The notes below the pieces were generated by a model. It saw nothing but the letters and a program-made list of their open reading frames with translations. It ran no database searches and was not told the DNA's origin. From assembly GCA_015065425.1 (NCBI GenBank), contig SVQH01000021.1, positions 1 to 49,795 of the forward strand: DNA of 49,795 nt. Reading direction: 5' to 3'. This document shows positions 16,577-23,773 of the stretch, piece by piece. The first letter of the stretch is position 1. Each line of letters opens with the position of its first letter. The DNA comes from Oscillospiraceae bacterium. GTDB lineage: Bacteria; Bacillota; Clostridia; Oscillospirales; Acutalibacteraceae. The translations under genes were made by a program, and so were the position numbers.

Positions 16577-17794
16577 ATGAGTAAAAAAATACCAATCGGA
16601 ATAACTGTTGCACTGCTTGTTATTGCAATAGTTGCATCATCAGCAGCGACATTTTTTACTGTGATTCATCGCTATAATGAACTTCTTGTCGATCTTCCTC
16701 AGAAATCTGAACAGTATATCAGACTTTCTGATGTTGATGAGCTTGTCAGAAGGGAATATTTCGGAAGAGTGGATTCTGAAAAAATAGATGAAAGCCTCGC
16801 AAGAGGTTATCTCAGCGGACTCGGTGACAGCTATTGTTATTATATAGCTCCTGATGAATATGAGAATTATACCAATCTCATTAAGGGAAAACTTCCCGGT
16901 GTCGGTATTACTGCATATTTTGATATGGATACGTCACTCCTTCTGATAAGTGATGTTGATAAAGGTTCTCCTGCAGAAATTGCAGGGATTTCCAAAGACA
17001 TGTATATAACCGCAGTCAACGGAAAAGAAGTAACCATTGAAGAGCATGAAGAGCTTTTGTCGCTGATGAGTGATAAATATGAAGGTGAAGTCAGGATAAC
17101 TTATACCGATTTACCTGAAATTGATGAAACTGATCTGAAAGAGGTAAAACTTTCTTGCGGGTATATTGATGTCTCTTGTGATTACAGTCATGATGGTAAT
17201 ATCGGATATATAAGAATTTCATCTTTTTACGAGAATACCGTGGATGTTTTCAGAAGTGCTGTAAGTTATATGCAGGAAAATACTGTTACGTCGGTAATTC
17301 TTGATCTGAGAAACAGTTCAGGTGTTGATTTGGATGTCGCGGCAGAAATAATAGATGTAATCGTTCCTGTCGGAAACGAGGGTACAGGTGCCATTTTTAC
17401 TGCACAGAATGCAGACGGAGAAATTGTGAAACAAGTTTCTTCAGATGCATCTTCTCTCAACATGTCTTTTGTAGTGCTTGTAAATGACCGTACAGAGTGT
17501 GCTGCAGAGCTTGTTGCCTGTGACCTCAGAGATTTTGGTAAGGCAGTTCTTTTTGGAGAGCCTACTTCAGGACACGGTACTCTTCAGCAGATTTTCACTC
17601 TTGAAGACGGAGGAGCTGTTACTCTTACGGTTGCTGAAATAAAACCTTATATCAGTGAAAGTTTTGATGAAAAGGGAGTAAGTCCCGATGTTGAAATATT
17701 GACAACAGAGGCATTCAAGAACCGTATAGGTCAGATGGACCTTGAAGATGATGAGCAATATCAACGTGCATATTCTTATCTTTCAGGGAAATAA
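16577..17794 (+). CDS. S41-family (CtpA/CtpB-like) protease homologue with Cys/His in the catalytic positions
   Basis: A 405-residue C-terminal-processing-protease homologue with an N-terminal membrane anchor (about 7-30), a PDZ domain (about 105-175) and an S41 domain (about 200-380). In active family members the core is a Ser (pattern SASE) and a Lys 25 residues later (TFGKG). Here the aligned positions are Cys308 (ECAAE) and His333 (SGHGTLQ), while the assisting Gln337 is kept. It could be a Cys-His protease or an inactive scaffold. GGAGAG precedes the start. Bacillus carries ctpB just after ftsEX, so the order is conserved. Confidence 0.88.
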   Translation: MSKKIPIGITVALLVIAIVASSAATFFTVIHRYNELLVDLPQKSEQYIRLSDVDELVRREYFGRVDSEKIDESLARGYLSGLGDSYCYYIAPDEYENYTNLIKGKLPGVGITAYFDMDTSLLLISDVDKGSPAEIAGISKDMYITAVNGKEVTIEEHEELLSLMSDKYEGEVRITYTDLPEIDETDLKEVKLSCGYIDVSCDYSHDGNIGYIRISSFYENTVDVFRSAVSYMQENTVTSVILDLRNSSGVDLDVAAEIIDVIVPVGNEGTGAIFTAQNADGEIVKQVSSDASSLNMSFVVLVNDRTECAAELVACDLRDFGKAVLFGEPTSGHGTLQQIFTLEDGGAVTLTVAEIKPYISESFDEKGVSPDVEILTTEAFKNRIGQMDLEDDEQYQRAYSYLSGK

Positions 17795-17807
17795 TATAAT
17801 TAGAAGT

Positions 17808-17840
17808 AAAAGGGAGATGCGATATGGCACCTCCCTTTTT
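17808..17840 (+). terminator. Terminator of the ftsEX operon
   Basis: AAAAGGGAG and CTCCCTTTTT form a stem followed by T residues, 13 bases after the S41 gene. It may also serve the convergent comEA-like gene. Confidence 0.75.
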
Positions 17841-17934
17841 GCTGTTAAAAACACAAATTTTTTCAAAATAATGTTATCTGAATTCTGACCTGAAGAAAGA
17901 AATTTATTGAAGTTACTTGGCATTTTGTAAGAAT

Positions 17935-18411
17935 TTATTCATTTTTTTGAGTGGCTTCATCAGGTATACTGACTGTGACATATTCCTCTAATATTTCAAA
18001 AATGTCATCACCGATTCCTTTTATATTTTTCAGTTCATCAATGCTTGTAAAATATCCGTTTTGCTCACGGTAGTCATATATCGCCTGTGCTTTTACCGTA
18101 CCAATTCCCGGAAGCTGAGTAAATTCAGACATTTCAGCTTTGTTGATATCAATGATAAGTTTTTCGGTTGTATTCTCAACAGATATAAAAAGTCCGGTGT
18201 TTTCATAAAAGTCAGAAATAAGCTCCCTGTTGCGATATTCAAAAAATCTTATTCCGATGAAGAAAAGTAAAATAACAAAAACAAGGGCAGCAAGAATTCG
18301 TACTACGACATCATTGCTGAGTTTATCTTCCGTTTCAATTTCCTTATCAGTATCGACTTTTGCTTTTTCTTTGTTCTTAGTATCCGTTTTTTTCAGTTTT
18401 TCTTTAATCAT
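17935..18411 (-). CDS. ComEA-like helix-hairpin-helix DNA-binding protein
   Basis: A 158-residue protein with a charged cytosolic N-terminus (about 1-32) and one membrane helix (VRILAALVFVILLFFIGIRF, about 37-56). The outside C-terminal ComEA-type HhH domain (about 90-150) contains INKAEMSEFTQLPGIG and LKNIKGIGDDIFE. ComEA binds incoming DNA during transformation. No other competence genes (comEC, comGA) are in the window and the SLBB domain of full ComEA is missing, so a DNA-uptake role is unproven. The start overlaps the upstream metallophosphoesterase stop as ATGA. Confidence 0.85.
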   Translation of the reverse strand: MIKEKLKKTDTKNKEKAKVDTDKEIETEDKLSNDVVVRILAALVFVILLFFIGIRFFEYRNRELISDFYENTGLFISVENTTEKLIIDINKAEMSEFTQLPGIGTVKAQAIYDYREQNGYFTSIDELKNIKGIGDDIFEILEEYVTVSIPDEATQKNE

Positions 18412-19550
18412 TTTTTCTTAAGCTTTTTTACAATTCCAATAAGAAGAGCAGGAACAACGATGGGAGCTGTGTATTTTAATACTTCTTTTGCCACATCAAG
18501 TTTAACACTTGTTCTGTCTCGAAGTATCTTTTCAGTACCGGAGATGGAAAGACAGTCATCTCCTATGAGTTCTCTGTAATATATCATTTTTGTGTATATG
18601 CTTTCAGGTTCATTCTCTTGAATATCGATAATTCTTACACCCTGCATAAGTCCGTCTCCGTAAGGACGGAAACCTGAAGTTTTGCACTGACCGAGAATTA
18701 TACCGTCAACTTCTCCTACAAAGTCATTCATGTGGTCATGACCGAAAAATGCAGCAACAACATCACCTGTTTTCTTCCAAGAAGCAAACTGTCCGCTGTT
18801 GTAACCGGAAGTACAGGGTGCTTCGCCCATGTAGCCTGTGGCTTTACTTTTATCAAGAGTGTAGAATTTTCCTTTTTGTTCATTTTGTCCCGTTACTCCG
18901 TCAGCTATCATGCTGAGAAAGGAGCGTTCTTTCAGCAGTTTGAATTCTTCCGGCACGGGAATGTGCTGTATTACTATTGAAGGTACGGTAGTTCCGTTTT
19001 TTTCCTTAAGAAGAGCAGCCTGTTCTTCATACCATCTGATTTGCTCGGGCTTTACAAAATCATAATAGCTGTAGTACTCAGGCAGTGCACCTGAACCTGA
19101 ATACATCAGCCAGAAATTGAAAACATCCTTTGAATCATCGGAGGCTCTGAGAGTTACCTTGTAATCACCGTAAGAATTTACTTCATCTTTCTCGGGAAGA
19201 ATACAGCCGGGAAGTTGTCTGTAAATATCATATTGCACTTCCATTTCATTGACCTCGCATTCAAGGTCATGATTGCCGAGAACAAATGCAAAGGGAATGT
19301 TGTTTTCCGCATAAGGCTTTGTTATGCGTAAAAGAACTTTTTTCAGTTCTTCCGTATTTTTGCCGGATGCATTATCACCCATCAGTATAACAAGATCAGG
19401 CTTCAATTCTTTGACTGCGGCATATTGCAGTGCAAGATAATCTGAAATTATTGCTTTATCCCTGTCTGTTGTATCTGACGGTTTTTCGTGAGGATCTCCC
19501 ACAAGCATTATCCTGAATTTTTTGTTGTTAAATTTTAGTGTATTTTTCAT
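18408..19550 (-). CDS. Calcineurin-like metallophosphoesterase with C-terminal hydrophobic tail
   Basis: A 380-residue metallophosphoesterase with all the two-metal motifs: VGDPHE near residue 17, MGDNAS, GNHDLE, IQHIP and FGHDHMND. It ends in a hydrophobic stretch plus basic residues (IVVPALLIGIVKKLKKK), which suggests a membrane-anchored cytosolic enzyme. Substrate is unknown; the size and spacing resemble family members acting on phosphomono- or diesters. AAGGAAG precedes the start. It overlaps the comEA-like gene downstream. Confidence 0.85.
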   Translation of the reverse strand: MKNTLKFNNKKFRIMLVGDPHEKPSDTTDRDKAIISDYLALQYAAVKELKPDLVILMGDNASGKNTEELKKVLLRITKPYAENNIPFAFVLGNHDLECEVNEMEVQYDIYRQLPGCILPEKDEVNSYGDYKVTLRASDDSKDVFNFWLMYSGSGALPEYYSYYDFVKPEQIRWYEEQAALLKEKNGTTVPSIVIQHIPVPEEFKLLKERSFLSMIADGVTGQNEQKGKFYTLDKSKATGYMGEAPCTSGYNSGQFASWKKTGDVVAAFFGHDHMNDFVGEVDGIILGQCKTSGFRPYGDGLMQGVRIIDIQENEPESIYTKMIYYRELIGDDCLSISGTEKILRDRTSVKLDVAKEVLKYTAPIVVPALLIGIVKKLKKK

Positions 19551-19626
19551 AATGTTCTTCCTTGTTTTTGTATATCAAAAAATCTTCAGTTAATAATAAT
19601 AGGGAAAAAGAAAAGGAGGGACTAAA

Positions 19627-19842
19627 ATGCTTGATAAAATAGCTTTATTGCTTGTAATTATCGGTGCGATAAATTGGGGCTCAATAGGTCTTTTCCAATT
19701 TGACATTGTCGGCTGGATTTTCGGTGGACAAGGTGCAATAGTCAGCCGAATAATTTTTACGGTAGTAGCTTTAGCGGGTATATGGTGCATTTCAATGCTT
19801 TTCAGAGAAAACGAAGTACTCGTCGATAATAAGGATATGTAA
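19627..19842 (+). CDS. DUF378 small membrane protein
   Basis: A 71-residue protein with two membrane helices (about 5-30 and 38-60) and the family pattern AINWGSIGLFQFDIV. This matches DUF378, small inner-membrane proteins of unknown function (often YuzA-like). AAAAGGAGGG is 7 bases upstream of ATG 19627. It is a single gene between the minus-strand metallophosphoesterase and metK. Confidence 0.85.
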   Translation: MLDKIALLLVIIGAINWGSIGLFQFDIVGWIFGGQGAIVSRIIFTVVALAGIWCISMLFRENEVLVDNKDM

Positions 19843-19858
19843 AAATCATATAAGATAT

Positions 19859-19890
19859 AAGGCTTGGTAACAGAAAAGTTATCAAGCCTT
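19859..19890. terminator. Bidirectional terminator between the DUF378 gene and metK
   Basis: AAGGCTTGGTAAC pairs with GTTATCAAGCCTT (one G-T position) and is followed on the plus strand by GTCATTTTTT. The stem faces both convergent genes. Confidence 0.8.
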
Positions 19891-19901
19891 GTCATTTTTT
19901 G

Positions 19902-21083
19902 TTATCTTACTGCTTCTTTGAGCTCTTCTGTTTTGTCGATTTTTTCCCATGTAAGGTCAAGATCTGTTCTTCCGATATGACCGTATGCTGCAATGTTATG
20001 ATAAATGGGTTTTCTGAGATCAAGTCTGTCGATTATTGCGGCAGGTCTGAGATCAAAAACTTTATTTACAGCTTCTGCAAGTTTCTCATTAGAAACAGTA
20101 CCCGTACCGTAAGTGTCAACAAGAACTGAAACGGGTTTTGCAACACCTATGGCATAAGCAAGTTCCACCTGACAGCGTTTTGCAAGTCCCGCAGCAACGA
20201 TATTTTTGGCAACATGTCTTGCCGCATAAGCAGCAGAACGGTCAACCTTTGTGGGATCTTTACCCGAGAAAGCACCGCCGCCGTGACAAGCGTATCCGCC
20301 GTAAGTGTCAACGATAATTTTTCTTCCCGTAAGACCGCTGTCGCCCTCGGGGCCGCCTGTTACGAATCTGCCTGTGGGATTAACAAAGAATCTTGTATTT
20401 TCATCTATGTATGAAGGGTCTATAGTAGGAAGAATGACCTTTTCTATCATATCTTTTCTGATTGTTTCAAGCTCAGCATAAGCCTTATGCTGAGTAGAAA
20501 TAACAACAGTATCAACTCTTATGGGTTTGTTGTCTTCATATTCAACCGTTACCTGAGTTTTTCCGTCGGGGCGAAGATAATCAAGAGTTCCGTCTTTTCT
20601 TACTTCTGAAAGCTTTTTTGCAAGTTTATGTGCAAGGGTTATGGGAAGAGGCATAAGTTCAGGCGTTTCGTCACATGCATAACCGAACATCATTCCCTGA
20701 TCGCCTGCACCGTGAAGATTGTAATCATCGTTTTCTCCGCTTTTAAGTTCAAGTGAACGGCTAACACCCATGTCAATGTCGGGAGACTGCTTGTCAATTG
20801 TTGTAAGCACAGCACAGGTATTTCCGTCAAAGCCCGCATCGGGAGAATTGAAGCCTGTGTCACAGATAGCTTTTCTGACAATGGCAGGTATATCAACATT
20901 TGCTTTTGTTGTTATCTCGCCCATAACGAGAGCCATACCTGTTGTGCATATTGATTCACATGCAACTCTTGAATAAGGGTCCTGTGCAAGTAATGCATCA
21001 AGAACCGCATCCGAAATCTGGTCGCAGACCTTATCGGGATGTCCTTCTGTTACTGATTCTGATGTAAAAAAGTGTTTTGCCAT
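19902..21083 (-). CDS. metK: S-adenosylmethionine synthetase
   Basis: A 393-residue MetK, which makes S-adenosylmethionine from methionine and ATP in the cytoplasm. Signatures are [17 protein letters not shown] at the start, the [12 protein letters not shown] hexapeptide region and [16 protein letters not shown]. The start is taken as the ATG at 21083 (MAKHFF), which has GGAGG 8 bases upstream; a start 15 bases further up would include the ribosome binding site. A SAM-I riboswitch with a terminator precedes it, so expression should drop when SAM is plentiful. Confidence 0.98.
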   Translation of the reverse strand: MAKHFFTSESVTEGHPDKVCDQISDAVLDALLAQDPYSRVACESICTTGMALVMGEITTKANVDIPAIVRKAICDTGFNSPDAGFDGNTCAVLTTIDKQSPDIDMGVSRSLELKSGENDDYNLHGAGDQGMMFGYACDETPELMPLPITLAHKLAKKLSEVRKDGTLDYLRPDGKTQVTVEYEDNKPIRVDTVVISTQHKAYAELETIRKDMIEKVILPTIDPSYIDENTRFFVNPTGRFVTGGPEGDSGLTGRKIIVDTYGGYACHGGGAFSGKDPTKVDRSAAYAARHVAKNIVAAGLAKRCQVELAYAIGVAKPVSVLVDTYGTGTVSNEKLAEAVNKVFDLRPAAIIDRLDLRKPIYHNIAAYGHIGRTDLDLTWEKIDKTEELKEAVR

Positions 21084-21096
21084 AATTGGTTCCTCC

Positions 21097-21228
21097 AAAA
21101 AAAATACTCACGGTAACCCGCGAGTATAATACTACCTTATCTCTCGGCGTATAACCGCGGATTTGGCACCTTGCATAAGCAGGTTGCCGGGCTTCACAGG
21201 GCCGTTCCCTCTGCCACTCTTCATAAGG
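21097..21228 (-). promoter_or_regulatory. SAM-I (S-box) riboswitch with terminator upstream of metK
   Basis: On the minus strand the aptamer runs from 21228 to 21135. The P1 arms CCTTAT and ATAAGG enclose the conserved core AAGAGTGGCAGAGGGA, the GAAGCCCGGCAACC stem and AAGGTGCCAAATCC. The expression platform is a terminator at 21105-21126 (TACTCGCGGGTTACCGTGAGTA) followed by eight T residues and then the metK ribosome binding site. In the S-box family, bound SAM favours the terminator. Confidence 0.95.
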
Positions 21229-21245
21229 ATTATGAATTTAAATAT

Positions 21246-21274
21246 ATTATATTACAAAATATTATTGTTGTCAA
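21246..21274 (-). promoter_or_regulatory. Promoter of the metK transcript
   Basis: Consensus TTGACA (21269-21274) and TATAAT (21246-21251) with a 17-base spacer on the minus strand. The predicted start is about 10 bases before the riboswitch. Confidence 0.85.
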
Positions 21275-21285
21275 CAAAATAATAA

Positions 21286-21855
21286 TTATTTGCGAAGTAA
21301 TAAGTCTGATTTTGTCAGTATCTTTTTAAGAGCAGGGTATAAGGCTACTGTAATGACAGAATTTATCACACCTTTAAGAATATTAAAAGGCAGAATTGCA
21401 GGAAGGATAAGTTCTATAACTGCCTCTACCGGTACAGACATATAAATGGGAGTAAAAATAAGATTAAGAGGTATCATTACAAGAGAAAGTGCAGCCGTAG
21501 CAGTTATAACAGCTACAATGAGCCTTTTTATGCTGTCAGAATGTCTCATGAACAGATAAACTATTAATACATAACAACCTGTTGAAAGAATGTGCATCAC
21601 AAAGCCGGGCCAGTTACTTGAAGCACTGACTGTAAGTGATTGCACGGCAGAAACAAACAAAAGGACTGCCATTCCGTGAGGATATCCGATGAACAACGTG
21701 CTGAGTATTACCGGAAGGTCGCCCATATCATATTCGAGAAAGTTTGCAGAGGGGAGAAGCGGCACTCTCACAAGAAACATCAGCACAACGGCCAAAGCAC
21801 TCATCATCCCTGTCGTTACCATTCTCAATAAAGTTTTATTTTTTTGTTTTTCCAT
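21286..21855 (-). CDS. ribU: Riboflavin ECF transporter S component RibU
   Basis: A 189-residue integral membrane protein with about six helices, typical of ECF-transporter substrate-binding S components. The N-terminal helix carries the AxxxA-type pattern (MMSALAVVLMFLV), and the FMN riboswitch immediately upstream identifies the substrate as riboflavin or FMN. It would work with the shared EcfA/A'/T module, not in this window. The start codon ATG at 21855 directly follows a run of T, and the only ribosome binding site is GGGGTG within a hairpin arm. Confidence 0.92.
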   Translation of the reverse strand: MEKQKNKTLLRMVTTGMMSALAVVLMFLVRVPLLPSANFLEYDMGDLPVILSTLFIGYPHGMAVLLFVSAVQSLTVSASSNWPGFVMHILSTGCYVLIVYLFMRHSDSIKRLIVAVITATAALSLVMIPLNLIFTPIYMSVPVEAVIELILPAILPFNILKGVINSVITVALYPALKKILTKSDLLLRK

Positions 21856-22015
<160 letters not shown>

Positions 22016-22027
22016 ATTTGTAAATTT

Positions 22028-22055
22028 ATTATATCACGGATAGTTGATTTGTCAA
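22028..22055 (-). promoter_or_regulatory. Promoter of the ribU transcript
   Basis: TTGACA (22050-22055) and TATAAT (22028-22033) with a 16-base spacer on the minus strand, just upstream of the FMN riboswitch. Confidence 0.75.
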
Positions 22056-22072
22056 CAGAAATTTTATATAAT
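22044..22072 (+). promoter_or_regulatory. Promoter of the WYL-regulator operon
   Basis: TTGATT (22044-22049), a 17-base spacer and TATAAT (22067-22072). Its -35 box lies inside the spacer next to the -35 box of the opposing ribU promoter, so the two promoters overlap. Confidence 0.65.
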
Positions 22073-22100
22073 ACAAGTAACGGAGAAGGAGATGAAAGGT

Positions 22101-23099
22101 ATGGCAGGAAAAAAAGACTCAAAACTTAAAATTCTGTATCTTAAGGAAATACTTGAAAAATATTCTGATGAAGATAATATACTTAATGCTGCAGATATTG
22201 CTGAGTATCTTATGCAATACGGTATTGAATGTGAGAGAAAATCAATATATAAAGACATTGAAATTCTTATAGATTACGGCATGGATATTATAAAAACCAC
22301 TAAACCAAAAGGGTATTTCCTCGCATCAAGAGAATTTGAACCTGCTGAAATCAGACTTATCAATGATGCTGTTCAGGCTGCTAATTTCATTTCAAAAAAA
22401 AAGACATTACAGCTTCTTGATAAAACGGACAGATTTTCAAGTACTTATCAGTCAAAGCGTCTGAGAAAACAGGTCTTTATTGACAACAGGAACAAATGTA
22501 AAAATGAAGAAATTTTTTATAATATTAATTCCCTTGATGATGCAATAAAAAGCGAAAAGAAAGTAAAACTTACTTATACCCGCAGAAAACTCGACAATAA
22601 ATTCACTGCTTCAAACGAAAAGAAGGAGTTTATCCTGAGTCCTTATGCTCTTATATGGTCAAATGACCATTATTATCTTGTTGCAAACAATGAAAAATAT
22701 GATAATCTCATGAATATAAGAATCGACAGAATAAGAAATGTTGAGGTTCTTGAGGTGCCTTCAAGGCATTTTTCGGAAGTTTCCGAATATAAACATTCCT
22801 TTGATTCTGCAGACTATGTTTCAAGAACCTTCAATATGTTCAGCGGAAAACCTGAGTGCACTGAGCTTCGTTGTAAAACAGAGATTCTTGAAGAGATGCT
22901 TGACCGATTCGGAGAAAAGGTCTCTATTAAAAAGGGTGACGAAGGCTGGTTTTATATTCATGACGATGTGTGCATAAATGACGGTTTCGCTTCATGGGTA
23001 ATGCAGTTCGGGGACAGCATAGAGGTTATGTACCCCGAAGAACTGAGAAACATGATAAAAGAAAAATCTGAAAAAATAATGAAGCTTTACCGTAAATAA
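22101..23099 (+). CDS. WYL-domain transcriptional regulator
   Basis: A 332-residue regulator with an N-terminal winged helix (about 5-70, ADIAEYLMQYGIECERKSIYKDIEIL) and a WYL domain (about 150-250, with LSPYALIWSNDHYYLVA and IRIDRIRNVEVL), plus a C-terminal WCX-like region. WYL domains are thought to bind nucleic-acid or nucleotide ligands. GGAG at 22088-22091 lies 9 bases before ATG 22101; the in-frame ATG at 22092 is too close to it. It is the first gene of an operon with a PPTase-like gene and a GH35 glycosidase, and may regulate that operon or the divergent ribU. Confidence 0.88.
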   Translation: MAGKKDSKLKILYLKEILEKYSDEDNILNAADIAEYLMQYGIECERKSIYKDIEILIDYGMDIIKTTKPKGYFLASREFEPAEIRLINDAVQAANFISKKKTLQLLDKTDRFSSTYQSKRLRKQVFIDNRNKCKNEEIFYNINSLDDAIKSEKKVKLTYTRRKLDNKFTASNEKKEFILSPYALIWSNDHYYLVANNEKYDNLMNIRIDRIRNVEVLEVPSRHFSEVSEYKHSFDSADYVSRTFNMFSGKPECTELRCKTEILEEMLDRFGEKVSIKKGDEGWFYIHDDVCINDGFASWVMQFGDSIEVMYPEELRNMIKEKSEKIMKLYRK

Positions 23100-23113
23100 A
23101 TGGTGGTGATAAA

Positions 23114-23773
23114 TTGATTTATAAAATTATTGATATAAACTCTCTGGATGAACAAATGACGGCAAAGTATTTTCCTATGTTGACTCCTTTAAGACAGAAG
23201 AAGATAGTCTCCATGAAAACTTCAGAAGAGCGATCTCTTGCTTTTTGCAGTGAAATACTTGCAAGGCAGTGTCTCAGCGAACTTTGTGATGCTCCGGAGT
23301 TTTCTTTTACACTTTTACTTAATCCGAATGCAAAAAGTGTTGTCGGAAATTTTGATGCCGAAATAAGTATTGCTTCTGAGGGAGATATCGTGGCATGTGC
23401 CGTTTCGGAGAACTTTGTGGGAATATGTGTTCATCCTCTTAAACCGTTTACTTTCAAAGATGCACAGAACAAGTTTTCCGATGTTGAGATCAGGGCGGTT
23501 TTTGCTGAATCTTCATATTCATTCGGTGAACTTATAAATCTTACGGAATGTAATGAAAAAAGCGTAATAAGAGCTTATGCTCTGATGTCAACTCTTAAAG
23601 AAGCGTATTTTTTTGCATCGGGAAGAGGTATAAGAAACGACAGGAAAATAACACTTTTTGAGTTTGACGGTAATACTGTCAGATGCACAGACGATGATTA
23701 TATTATATCGGAATCATTTATTGATGATGTGACGGGATATGCAATATCAGTTGTAGAGAGGTATAAAAAATGA
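23114..23773 (+). CDS. 4'-phosphopantetheinyl transferase-like protein with altered metal site
   Basis: A 219-residue protein resembling Sfp-type PPTases, which attach 4'-phosphopantetheine to carrier proteins. The C-terminal motif STLKEAYFFASGRG (about 159-172) matches WxxKEAxxKxxGxG. The first motif, normally GIDxE with Mg ligands Asp and Glu, reads GICVH (Cys105, His107), and the motif-3 Trp is Ser. Activity is therefore doubtful, or the metal differs. The start is TTG with GGTGGTGAT upstream. The stop overlaps the GH35 start as ATGA. No polyketide or peptide synthase is nearby. Confidence 0.7.
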   Translation: MIYKIIDINSLDEQMTAKYFPMLTPLRQKKIVSMKTSEERSLAFCSEILARQCLSELCDAPEFSFTLLLNPNAKSVVGNFDAEISIASEGDIVACAVSENFVGICVHPLKPFTFKDAQNKFSDVEIRAVFAESSYSFGELINLTECNEKSVIRAYALMSTLKEAYFFASGRGIRNDRKITLFEFDGNTVRCTDDDYIISESFIDDVTGYAISVVERYKK

